Positions 53,614 through 62,347 of a stretch of 64,000 nucleotides of DNA are shown here, one piece after another. The stretch comes from Pontibacter aydingkolensis (lineage in GTDB: Bacteria; Bacteroidota; Bacteroidia; Cytophagales; Hymenobacteraceae). The first letter of the stretch is position 1. Each line of letters begins with the position of its first letter. A model generated the notes under the pieces. It did not search any database. It was not told the origin of the DNA and saw nothing but the letters and a program-made list of their open reading frames with translations. The stretch covers positions 124,001 through 188,000 of the forward strand of contig NZ_JAHYXK010000009.1 in NCBI RefSeq assembly GCF_019443125.1, given 5' to 3'. The position numbers were made by a program, and so were the translations under genes.

Positions 53614-53624
53614 GAGTCGCCTTT
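53596..53624. terminator. Terminator overlapping the yihY stop
   Basis: AAAGGCGAC (53596-53604) pairs with GTCGCCTTT (53616-53624) and the loop contains the stop TGA at 53611. T-rich DNA follows on the plus strand, and the A-rich left side makes it usable for pdhB on the minus strand. Confidence 0.7.
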
Positions 53625-53645
53625 CTTATCAGGATTTAAAGCAGG

Positions 53646-54629
53646 TTATGCTTTCTTGTACATTACTTGTTTAACAGCCTCAATTGTACGCTCAATATTT
53701 GGCAAAGAAGCCTCAATTAAAGTTGGTGCATAAGGAAGCGGCACATCGCGACAGGTTACACGCTTAACCGGAGCATCCATGTAATCAAACGCGTTGCTCT
53801 GTATGTGGTAAGCAAGTTCCGCAGAGATAGACGCCAGCGGCCAAGCCTCCTCAACAACTACCATGCGGTTAGTCTTTTTAACAGACTCTACCAGTGTTTT
53901 ATAGTCGATAGGGCGAACCGTGCGCAAGTCAATAACTTCAGCGTTGATACCGTCTTTTGCCAGTTCTTCGGCAGCAGCCAGCACAACTTTCATCATCTTG
54001 CCAAACGAAACGATGGTTACGTCAGAACCTTCGCGCTTAATATCAGCAACGCCAATCGGGATCAGGTACTCTTCTTCAGGCACTTCACCTTTATCGCCAT
54101 ACATTTGCTCCGACTCCATGAAAATAACCGGGTCGTTGTCGCGGATGGCAGATTTCATCAGGCCTTTTGCATCGTAAGGGTTAGATGGCACCACTACTTT
54201 AAGACCCGGCGTGTTAGCATACCAGTTCTCGAAGTTCTGTGAGTGCTGCGAAGAAAGCATACCAGCGCTACCAGTAGGGCCACGGAAAACCATCGGGCAA
54301 GAGTACTGGCCACCAGACATCGACATCATTTTAGCAGCAGAGTTGATTACCTGGTCAATGGCTACTAAAGAGAAGTTGAATGTCATGAACTCGATGATAG
54401 GACGCAGGCCGTTCATGGATGCACCTACACCGATACCGGCAAAACCAAGCTCGGCAATAGGAGTGTCAATCACACGCTCCGGACCAAACTCGTCCAGCAT
54501 GCCCTGGCTAACTTTGTAAGCCCCGTTATACTCAGCTACTTCTTCACCCATAAGAAACACGCTTTTATCGCGGCGCATTTCCTCTGACATAGCTTCACGA
54601 AGGGCTTCTCTAAACTGTATACTTCGCAT
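53646..54629 (-). CDS. pdhB: Pyruvate dehydrogenase E1 component, beta subunit
   Basis: 327 residues. [37 protein letters not shown] (Glu contacts the TPP aminopyrimidine), [40 protein letters not shown], and the C-terminal [20 protein letters not shown], standard for E1-beta of the heterotetrameric form. With E1-alpha and E2 it decarboxylates pyruvate. No pdhA here; the alpha gene is elsewhere, as usual in this group. Confidence 0.95.
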   Translation of the reverse strand: MRSIQFREALREAMSEEMRRDKSVFLMGEEVAEYNGAYKVSQGMLDEFGPERVIDTPIAELGFAGIGVGASMNGLRPIIEFMTFNFSLVAIDQVINSAAKMMSMSGGQYSCPMVFRGPTGSAGMLSSQHSQNFENWYANTPGLKVVVPSNPYDAKGLMKSAIRDNDPVIFMESEQMYGDKGEVPEEEYLIPIGVADIKREGSDVTIVSFGKMMKVVLAAAEELAKDGINAEVIDLRTVRPIDYKTLVESVKKTNRMVVVEEAWPLASISAELAYHIQSNAFDYMDAPVKRVTCRDVPLPYAPTLIEASLPNIERTIEAVKQVMYKKA

Positions 54630-54716
54630 ATAAGATGTTTAATTCTCTGTTCAGAAGGTAAAATTAAGAGAAGTCTGTCAATTTACAATGTAACTGTAAG
54701 TTTTTAGCACCATGTG

Positions 54717-56498
54717 TTACCGTATAAGTGCGTCTTTGTAGGCTGCTTTGTCGCGGTAGGGCTTAAACTCCAGGTCGTTAATGGCTTTCTGGATATAGCT
54801 TTGATCGGCTCTTACAGCCCTACGAAGGTTCTCCTCAAGCATTTGCTCATTTTTTGTGCGGGCACCAATTATGGCCATACTATAATAAGCCAGTGCATCT
54901 TTGGGTTTTTGCTCCAGAGTTGTAGTATAAAATTTTTGAGCCCCTTCGTAGTTTTCTTTTAGCAAATAGCTTAAGCCCAGGTTCATGTTAGTCTGGTAGC
55001 TGTTTCCGGCATAGCGCAGGCTCTCAATGGCGTCGTCGTACTGGCCAATTTCTATCTCCAAAGCAGCTTTATCCGCAAAAATGCGCTGCAGTTCATCTTC
55101 TGAGCCGCCTAACTTAACAGCATAATCGTAGTACTGCAGGGCTTCTAAAAAATCGTTGCGTTGGTGGTAGGCGCTGGCAAGGCTGTAGTGTACTTTGGCA
55201 GTAGGGTTCCGGAAACCGGCAAAGGTAAGGTTATGAATGGCTTTGGCTAACAGTGCCTGCTTCGCCTTTGGCCTGTAGTCTTTTTGTGCCATCTCAGAGT
55301 ATACCACACCCAGGTTATAATAAGCCGGCCACTTGTCCGTAGACTTTACTGCTGCCTCGTAAAACCGGCGCTTTTCGTCCAGCAAAGGTGTTAAGGTAGC
55401 GGCATGCTGCAGTTCTTCTTCTGTCAGTACGCTGGCCGGTACTTTTTCCTCGGCTATCTTTTTGGCCAGTAAGTATAACTCGTAATCTGCTTTGCGGTCG
55501 CGGTTATAGTTAAAAGTTACTTCGGCGGTGCGCATAATAGGGTACACATACTGCTGCAGGTAATCGTGTGCATTCGTAGCCTCCAGTGCCTTTACTTTTT
55601 CTTTGTCTGATTTTTCGGTGGCAAGTATAGTTAGCACTTCCTGCTTGTCTTTTTTAGGCAGTACCGATGCCTGTACTTTTTGTTGTAGCAGGTCGAGGTT
55701 ATTTGGTTGGATTGCGGTTTCTATACTAACATTTTTGTTGCTGTAGTCGTTTGTCTGCAGTTGCTGGCGGTAATAATTCTCCAGCCCCCTGGCTCTTGCC
55801 TGTGCAATGCCGGTTCCTGTTTCGTCGGGGGCCTGGCCAGCGGTAATGGTTATACTTTGCGACTCTACGTTATCGGAAATATACTTGTCAAGCACCTCCA
55901 GGTTAGAACCTATATAATTGCGCAATTTGGCTTGGTTCTTCTCAAAATAAAAAGTAAGCGTTGCAGGTTTCCCGGCTTCCTCTTTGTAGTTATCAGGTAT
56001 AAAATCGTAGGCATTGTTACGCACCAGCAGCAGGGGAGTGGTGTTCAGGCCAATGGCTATTTGTTTGGGCTCTGCATACTTTACATCGCCGGTTTTATTG
56101 TCGATGGCCATGCCCTGTACCATTAACCTGCCTTCCTCTTTTTTGGGTGCATGTGGGAAAGACATTTGCTTGGTGATAGTCGGGATGCTGCGCTCATAAA
56201 TAAACTCTCCAAATTCAAAATTCAAAGAGCCTACGTCCTCACGCACCTGCTGGTCGTATTCATAATATAGATCCAGCTTGTAGCGCTGCTTGTCCTTTAT
56301 AAGCTTTTGGGGTACCTGGCCTTTTATCTCGAAGGATACCAACTGGCCGCGGGCAACCAACGGACTTGGCTCAACGGTTATTTTTTGCTCTTTTTCTGCG
56401 ATTTTTACCATCCGCGACAGGGTGCAACCTGAGGCAAACATTGTAATAAACAGAACAAAACAGAAGGGTGTTTTTCTATGAAATTGATAGTTTTGCAT
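54717..56498 (-). CDS. Lipoprotein with OmpA-like region and TPR repeats
   Basis: 593 residues. Lipoprotein signal with lipobox ASGC. After a beta-rich region, residues about 180-255 (ATLTFYFEKNQAKLRNYIGS; SITITAGQAPDETGTGIAQA) resemble an OmpA-like fold, then from about 385 TPR repeats with pattern WPAYYNLGVVYSEMAQ, KVHYSLASAYHQRNDFLEAL, YQTNMNLGLSYLLKENYEGA and ALAYYSMAIIGARTKNEQML. Likely a periplasmic or outer-membrane assembly protein; function not known. Confidence 0.82.
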   Translation of the reverse strand: MQNYQFHRKTPFCFVLFITMFASGCTLSRMVKIAEKEQKITVEPSPLVARGQLVSFEIKGQVPQKLIKDKQRYKLDLYYEYDQQVREDVGSLNFEFGEFIYERSIPTITKQMSFPHAPKKEEGRLMVQGMAIDNKTGDVKYAEPKQIAIGLNTTPLLLVRNNAYDFIPDNYKEEAGKPATLTFYFEKNQAKLRNYIGSNLEVLDKYISDNVESQSITITAGQAPDETGTGIAQARARGLENYYRQQLQTNDYSNKNVSIETAIQPNNLDLLQQKVQASVLPKKDKQEVLTILATEKSDKEKVKALEATNAHDYLQQYVYPIMRTAEVTFNYNRDRKADYELYLLAKKIAEEKVPASVLTEEELQHAATLTPLLDEKRRFYEAAVKSTDKWPAYYNLGVVYSEMAQKDYRPKAKQALLAKAIHNLTFAGFRNPTAKVHYSLASAYHQRNDFLEALQYYDYAVKLGGSEDELQRIFADKAALEIEIGQYDDAIESLRYAGNSYQTNMNLGLSYLLKENYEGAQKFYTTTLEQKPKDALAYYSMAIIGARTKNEQMLEENLRRAVRADQSYIQKAINDLEFKPYRDKAAYKDALIR

Positions 56499-56638
56499 AT
56501 CCCGAACTAAGCTTTAGTCGTAAACAAGTACATTACAATCATTTTTTATTCGTTGCAAGGGATACCTGTCGCAGCTTAAATTATTTTGACAATAGTATAA
56601 ATTGCGATAATTTTATATCCTAATTACCTTAAAATCTA

Positions 56639-56857
56639 ATGAGACGGCTACAGTACTTTATCGAATCGCAGGCATTTGGTGTGTGTACGATGCTGGGTGA
56701 AAAACTTGGCTTTGCTACCAGCAGCATCCGCCTAACCTTCATCTATGTTTCATTTCTTACCATGGGTTCACCGGTGCTTATTTACCTGATGCTGGCCTTT
56801 TGGATGAATATCAGCAAGCATCTTCGCCGTGAGCGCAGCACCGTTTGGGACTTATAG
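56639..56857 (+). CDS. PspC-domain small membrane protein
   Basis: 72 residues. ESQAFGVCTMLGEKLGFATS and SIRLTFIYVSFLTMGSPVLI followed by YLMLAFWMNISKHLRR match the PspC domain, one transmembrane segment with basic C-terminus. Part of envelope-stress responses in other bacteria. Its stop overlaps by 6 bp with the convergent glycosyltransferase stop. Confidence 0.85.
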   Translation: MRRLQYFIESQAFGVCTMLGEKLGFATSSIRLTFIYVSFLTMGSPVLIYLMLAFWMNISKHLRRERSTVWDL

Positions 56858-57874
56858 ATCTCTGATGGTACGTTTTTGGCGCACAAAGTATTCCCACACA
56901 ACACTGCCTTTGTAAACGCCCGGTTGCGCCAGGAAATTGCCTTTATGGTAGTGTGCCTTTCGCTGCCTCCCCCAGTAACCGCTGTTTCGCAATAAATTAG
57001 CGTGGGCATCTAAAACTGCCCTGGCATCCCTTGTTTGCCCGGCAAGCAACATTCTGAAAGCCGCTATCCAATCAAGTATTACACGCAGTGCAAGCGTAGG
57101 AATAAGCTCATTGGCAGGTAAATTCTTATACAAAAGGGCAAAGCCGTTACGGAAATTAAGGAAAGTTTTGCGCGGGTTAGATTTGTGCAAAGTGCCGCCA
57201 CCCACATGATATACTTTGCTGTGGCCGTTGTACATTACTTTGTAACCGGTATTTTGGGCGCGCCAGCAAAAGTCAATTTCTTCCATGTGCGCAAAAAAGG
57301 CTGGCTCCAGACCTCCCAGGCCATGGAAAACATTAGCCCGAACAAACATGCAGGCCCCGGTTGCCCAGAAAATCTCCTGCACATCGTTATACTGCCCTTT
57401 GTCTTCTTCCAGTGTCTCAAAAAGTCGGCCACGGCAAAAAGGGTAGCCCAATGTATCAATCATGCCACCGCCGGCTCCGGCATATTCAAAAAATTCAGGG
57501 TGTTGCTCCGATAAGATCTTAGGCTGGCAAACAGCAATGTTCTCATCCGCTTCCATCAGCTCAAGTATAGGAAGCGTCCAGCCTTCGGGCACATGCACAT
57601 CAGAGTTTAGCAATACGTAATATTTCGCCTCTACCTGCCGCAGTGCCTTATTATAACCTTCACAAAAGCCATAATTCTGGTCCAGGAGTATAAGCCTTAC
57701 CTGCGGGAAATGCTCCTGCAAAAAAGCAACAGAGCCATCAGTGGAGGCATTGTCGGCTACGATTACTTCGCAATTGCCGCTATGCGCCACCACCGATGGC
57801 AGATACTGTTGTAAAAACCGCAGTCCGTTCCAGTTCAGGATAACTACGGCCGTATGAGCCGGATTATAAGCCAA
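56852..57874 (-). CDS. Glycosyltransferase family 2
   Basis: 340 residues. VVILNWNGLRFLQQYLPSVV, VIVADNASTDGSVAFLQEHF, the DXD-like YVLLNSDVHVPEGW, and FFAHMEEIDFCWRAQNTGYK (the acceptor-side ED motif) are all present. Rhamnosyltransferase-like type. Start is TTG at 57874, overlapping the ybaB stop by 11 bp, so it depends on ybaB translation. Product goes to a surface glycan; donor unknown. Confidence 0.87.
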   Translation of the reverse strand: MAYNPAHTAVVILNWNGLRFLQQYLPSVVAHSGNCEVIVADNASTDGSVAFLQEHFPQVRLILLDQNYGFCEGYNKALRQVEAKYYVLLNSDVHVPEGWTLPILELMEADENIAVCQPKILSEQHPEFFEYAGAGGGMIDTLGYPFCRGRLFETLEEDKGQYNDVQEIFWATGACMFVRANVFHGLGGLEPAFFAHMEEIDFCWRAQNTGYKVMYNGHSKVYHVGGGTLHKSNPRKTFLNFRNGFALLYKNLPANELIPTLALRVILDWIAAFRMLLAGQTRDARAVLDAHANLLRNSGYWGRQRKAHYHKGNFLAQPGVYKGSVVWEYFVRQKRTIRDL

Positions 57875-58199
57875 AGTTGCCTAAGTCTAAGCCTGGGATA
57901 TTGGGTAATAAACCTTCGGTACTTTTTTTCATTTCTTCCTGTGCGCGCTCTCCGGCAGTAAGCATGGCATTGTTCACAGCTGCCACCACCAGGTCGTTTA
58001 CCATATCCTGATCGTTTTGATTAAGTATAGATGGGTCGATCTCAATCTTTAACAGTTTGCGCTGGCCATTTACAGTTGCCTTAACAAGACCTGCCCCAGA
58101 CTCTGCCGTTACAGTTATATCTTTCAGTTTTTCCTGTGCCTCTTTCATTTTGGCCTGGACCTCTTTCATCTTGCCCATCATGCCGAACATATCAAACAT
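57864..58199 (-). CDS. YbaB/EbfC nucleoid-associated protein
   Basis: 111 residues. FGMMGKMKEVQAKMKEAQEK start, VTAESGAGLVKATVNGQRKL, IEIDPSILNQ, DLVVAAVNNAMLTAGERAQE: the YbaB signature in order, ending with a short Gly/Leu tail. A DNA-binding dimer. Overlaps the following glycosyltransferase gene by 11 bp. Usually next to dnaX or recR, which is not the case here. Confidence 0.93.
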   Translation of the reverse strand: MFDMFGMMGKMKEVQAKMKEAQEKLKDITVTAESGAGLVKATVNGQRKLLKIEIDPSILNQNDQDMVNDLVVAAVNNAMLTAGERAQEEMKKSTEGLLPNIPGLDLGNFGL

Positions 58200-58603
58200 A
58201 GTTTCTTCTTTTAGATGTAGGAATTACGCAGTGCTTATGCAAATGCGCATAGGTGCAAATATACAAGCATTATACTTACAATGCTTAATGTATAATTATC
58301 AACAATTAATATGAAGCAGCCATAAAGTATAATTCTGTTTATGTGTTCAATATTTATTTGCCATTAAAAAGTATGATTATACCTGCTATAATATAAGGTT
58401 AACCAAATGGCATGGATGAAAATAAGCAGCATCAGTATAATCATAGATAGAGCCCTACATGTTTTTAATTGATTCTTTCTTGTTAAAAGAAGCCCCTCCA
58501 TTACCCTTATTGTGCTAAGGTGTGTTCCTTAGAGTGCTTCCTGGTTCTTGTGAGATGTTCTTTTTTATATAGAGCACCAATTCATTTCCTAATTTCTATC
58601 CCT
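58200..58603. other. Upstream region of the SBBP protein, 404 bp, no gene seen
   Basis: AT-rich DNA with several AAGTATA copies (near 58325 and 58270). No complete promoter was recognised. An in-frame run of codons before 58604 reads through but lacks any secretion-like or conserved pattern, so it is treated as 5' leader. Confidence 0.5.
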
Positions 58604-61600
58604 ATGAAAACAACTTTATTTATTAAACCCGGCCTGAAGTGGCTGAGTCTGGCATTGTTTTACATGTTGATTGCTTTTTTAGCCTCAGCACAAACTGTAA
58701 AAGAAGAGTGGGCGCGAAGGTACGCTGGCGAGGGCCCAAGTAGCACAGAGTTTCAGGCTTCCGTTATTGATGATCAAGGGAATGTATACCTAACGGGAAA
58801 CAGTAAAGGTACTATACTTACTGTAAATTACTCTCCGGAAGGAGAAGTACTATGGTCTCATGAGGTCGCCGACTTTAACGGAACTGTACGTGCAATCGTG
58901 TTAGACAGCTCCGGAGATGCGTACATAACAGGTAATGGCTCTCAGATTAGAACATTTAAATTGAGTGGGGCTAACGGAAACATACTTTGGGAGTCAACAT
59001 ATCTGGGTACTGCTGAGGTCTTCGATATTGCTGTAGACAATGCAGGAAGTGTATATATTATAGGCTCTGTAGACAGGGATCTTCAAAGTGAAAATTACCT
59101 GACTGTCAGATATAATGCATCAGATGGTATGCAGGTTTGGGAAGCAGAATACAACGGCCCTGTAAACGAAACGGATGTAGCTCATACGATAACTACTGAT
59201 AACCAAGGTGGAGTTTACGTTACAGGGTCCAGTGTTGAAAGAATACAGCCAGCCGACAGGGCAATGCCTGCAATACCTGAACAGTGGGTTGTTACAGTAA
59301 AGTATAATGCTGCAAACGGAGAACGACTCTGGACATCAAAAGAAGCAGGCCAGGGAGATTCCAAATCCATAGGTTATGATATCGCCCACGACGGAATGGG
59401 GGGAGTGTATATAACAGGTGTACGCTTTAATTCTTTTATAACTGCTAAGTATGATGCTGCTACAGGGCAACGGGTCTGGCTCAGTGAAATCGACGGTGTT
59501 GCCTCCGAGGAGCCAAACCAGCTTGTGCTTGATGGCGATGATAATGTTTACGTGTTGAGTACTCTTTATGAAATAGAAGGAGGACAGATTATAAGCTATA
59601 CTTCTACAACTACTAAGTACAGTTCATCTACTGGTGATTTATTGTGGGAAAGCCGGTACCAGGCTGATGCAGGTAGGTTTTTATCTGCTCAATCTATAGC
59701 AATAGGTACATCTGATGATATATATGTAACAGGGATTGACCGAAAACAATTTACGGCATACAGTTTTGTAACGATCCGTTATAATGCCGATAATGGTGAT
59801 ACAGATTGGGTTAGCAGATATAATGCCTTGAGCGACAATTTTGTAAACAAAAGCGCAGTGTTAACTGATGGAAAGGGCAATTTGTATCTGGTTACTTCTA
59901 ATTATAAGCCCTCCACTTTTATCCAGGATTTTCTTATTGTAAAGTATGAACCTGAAAATGGCCAGGAATCCTGGGTAAGGAGTTATGGAAGCAGTACCGC
60001 TGCAAGTGACCTGGCTCAGAAAATAATAGTTGATAACGCCGGTAACAGCTATGTTTCTGGATTTAGTGCTGTGCAAGGTGGCTTATCTCAGATTGTTACT
60101 ATAAAATATTCCCCGTCCGGAGAGCTGCTGTGGGTGGCAAAGTATAGCACAGAACTACCTAGAGATGCACAAACCGATGTAGCTTATGCAAACGGTAGCG
60201 TTTTTGTGATCGCATCCTTGAGCGGAAAATCTTTTCTGGTTCACTATAACGCAGCTACAGGCATGGAAACTTGGGTAAAGCAACATGAAACAGAAGACAA
60301 CCGAAATGTGAGATTGGTTGCGCTAAGTACCGGTAAGGAGGGAGATGTTTTTGTAACCGGATACAGTTATATTATCGGTTCGGCAAACGAAAATTATTTA
60401 ACAGCGCGGTATGATGCATCAACTGGTAACAAAGTATGGGAAAGCACCTTTGACTTTGATAACGACAATGACCAAGCCAGTGCTATTGCAGTCGATGCTG
60501 ATGGAGGGGTGTATGTAACAGGTTTTAGCTGGGGCCCAGGTACTACCATACGTTATGCCACCTTACGCTACGATGCGACTTCAGGCGACCAAAAATGGGT
60601 AGCTCGATACAGTGGGAGTAGTACAGGCTATTCTAGAGCAAGTGCTATTGCCGTAGATAATAAGGGTGGCGTGTATGTAACTGGTACAGTTCAGCTTTCA
60701 GAGAGTTTCCCATCCGAATGGGATTACGGCACTGTGCGTTATGATGCCGCAACTGGTACACAAACATGGGCCACACACTATCATGTGCCCGGGTTCGAAA
60801 GTCATGCCACAGCAATAGCAGTTGATACTAACGGAGGAGTTTATGTTACAGGATGGAGTAATAAAAATGAATTTGACCTTTCAAGTTCTGATTATGCTAC
60901 TGTCAGGTACGAAGCTACTACAGGCGATCTAACTTGGGTAACACGTTATGATGGACCTGCTGAGATGGAAGATCACGCCTCAGCGATTTCAGTTGACAAT
61001 GCCGGAGGAGTATACGTGACTGGTTGGAGCCAGGTAAGCGAGGATAACTTTGATTATGCCACAATACGGTACAATGCATTCAATGGTCAGCAGGTATGGT
61101 TGATACGATACAGTGGAGAAGCTAACTCCACAGATCTGGCAAATGATTTAGCAGTAAATTCTGAGGGCAGTGTTTTTGTAACCGGAACGTCTCAAAACCA
61201 AAATCGCAATTTCGATTTCCTCACCATTAAGTACAGCCAGGAGGGGGAGACGCCATGCAACATCCCGGTGCAGGCGCGTTTGTACCTGCCGCCGGTTGCC
61301 AAGCGCGTGGGCTGGCAGGTGCGCACCACGGCAGACTTCCGCCCCTACATCCTGGGCGCTGACCACGGCGTGCGCTGGAGCTGGGGCGACGGCAGCGCCT
61401 CCACTGTCTCCTACACGGCCCCTGGCACCTCGCGCATCACCGGCGAGCACACCTACCTCTCGGCGGGCATCTACCAGATAGGCCTGGACTTTTCACAGAG
61501 CTGCCTGCGGCCGGTCAACCAGGGCTACGAGCAGTGGATGCCTATCTTTGATCCCGAGGCGGGCTTCGTGACGGGGGCTGGGCAGACGGAGGGCATCCGC

Positions 61601-62278
61601 TTCAACCTCAACGTGCGCTACAGCGGTCGGTTCGCCACCGAGCCGCAGGGCAGCCTGCAGCTGGACATCGGTAACCTGGGCAGGCTCCGCAGCAACCAAC
61701 TCGAGTGGCTGGTGGTGACCGGCGACAGGGCCGCCTGGAAGGGAGAGGGCACACTGGATGGCAGGGGCCGCTACGGCTTCACCGTCTCGGTGACGGACGC
61801 CGGCAGCCCGTCAGCTGACGACTCTGGCGACAGGCTCCGGGTACGCATCTGGGACCTGGGGCGCTACAACAGAGTGGTCTACGACAACGGAACCGGGGAA
61901 ATACTTGATCTAGGCAACCAGGGCCCAATGATCCAGCGGGGCAACATCGTCATCCACAGGCAGGGCAACGCCAGCATGGCGGCCAGGGGCAGCAGCAACG
62001 CCCAGGCGGCGGACGCAGGTCAGCAGTTGATGGCTTACCCCAATACCTTCTCCGAGCGCACCCTCATCTCTTTCTCTCTTGAACAGGGTCAGGCTTACAC
62101 GTTGGAGGTCTACGATACCAGGGGCAGGCTGGTAAAGCAGCTTGCAAGAGGCAATGCCAAAGCCGGCAATACCTATGAGTACGAGCTAAGCGGGCAGGGC
62201 CTCAATGAGGGACTCTACATTGCCAGGCTCGTCACCGGTTCAGACTCCCAAAGTATAAAGGTGCTATTAAAGCGATAG
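58604..62278 (+). CDS. Large T9SS type A cargo with SBBP beta-propeller repeats, mosaic
   Basis: 1224 residues from ATG at 58604, whose MKTTLFIKPGLKWLSLALFY signal peptide is the true start. Residues about 30-880 hold 16 repeats of about 50-60 residues, each with an IAVDNxGxVYVTG core (SBBP type); the last five are the most alike. A PKD-like domain (WSWGDGSASTVSY, GEHTYLSAGIYQIG) and a module with GRYGFTVSVTDAGSPSADD and LRVRIWDLG follow. The end has YPNTFSERTLISFSL and LVKQLARGNAKAGN, the type A (TIGR04183-like) sorting signal. From 61240 to 62240 the DNA is far GC-richer and free of the AAGTATA motif until 62248. Confidence 0.92.
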   Translation: MKTTLFIKPGLKWLSLALFYMLIAFLASAQTVKEEWARRYAGEGPSSTEFQASVIDDQGNVYLTGNSKGTILTVNYSPEGEVLWSHEVADFNGTVRAIVLDSSGDAYITGNGSQIRTFKLSGANGNILWESTYLGTAEVFDIAVDNAGSVYIIGSVDRDLQSENYLTVRYNASDGMQVWEAEYNGPVNETDVAHTITTDNQGGVYVTGSSVERIQPADRAMPAIPEQWVVTVKYNAANGERLWTSKEAGQGDSKSIGYDIAHDGMGGVYITGVRFNSFITAKYDAATGQRVWLSEIDGVASEEPNQLVLDGDDNVYVLSTLYEIEGGQIISYTSTTTKYSSSTGDLLWESRYQADAGRFLSAQSIAIGTSDDIYVTGIDRKQFTAYSFVTIRYNADNGDTDWVSRYNALSDNFVNKSAVLTDGKGNLYLVTSNYKPSTFIQDFLIVKYEPENGQESWVRSYGSSTAASDLAQKIIVDNAGNSYVSGFSAVQGGLSQIVTIKYSPSGELLWVAKYSTELPRDAQTDVAYANGSVFVIASLSGKSFLVHYNAATGMETWVKQHETEDNRNVRLVALSTGKEGDVFVTGYSYIIGSANENYLTARYDASTGNKVWESTFDFDNDNDQASAIAVDADGGVYVTGFSWGPGTTIRYATLRYDATSGDQKWVARYSGSSTGYSRASAIAVDNKGGVYVTGTVQLSESFPSEWDYGTVRYDAATGTQTWATHYHVPGFESHATAIAVDTNGGVYVTGWSNKNEFDLSSSDYATVRYEATTGDLTWVTRYDGPAEMEDHASAISVDNAGGVYVTGWSQVSEDNFDYATIRYNAFNGQQVWLIRYSGEANSTDLANDLAVNSEGSVFVTGTSQNQNRNFDFLTIKYSQEGETPCNIPVQARLYLPPVAKRVGWQVRTTADFRPYILGADHGVRWSWGDGSASTVSYTAPGTSRITGEHTYLSAGIYQIGLDFSQSCLRPVNQGYEQWMPIFDPEAGFVTGAGQTEGIRFNLNVRYSGRFATEPQGSLQLDIGNLGRLRSNQLEWLVVTGDRAAWKGEGTLDGRGRYGFTVSVTDAGSPSADDSGDRLRVRIWDLGRYNRVVYDNGTGEILDLGNQGPMIQRGNIVIHRQGNASMAARGSSNAQAADAGQQLMAYPNTFSERTLISFSLEQGQAYTLEVYDTRGRLVKQLARGNAKAGNTYEYELSGQGLNEGLYIARLVTGSDSQSIKVLLKR

Positions 62279-62295
62279 TGGGTGTTTGGTGTAGT

Positions 62296-62325
62296 AAAAG
62301 AGGGAGCTGCCAGGCTCCCTCTTTT
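62296..62325. terminator. Bidirectional terminator between convergent T9SS cargo genes
   Basis: AAAAGAGGGAGC (62296-62307) and GCTCCCTCTTTT (62314-62325), perfect 12-bp arms. Useful for both the SBBP gene and the minus-strand gene ending at 62348. Confidence 0.9.
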
Positions 62326-62347
62326 GTGTTTATTAGGTTATAACTGT

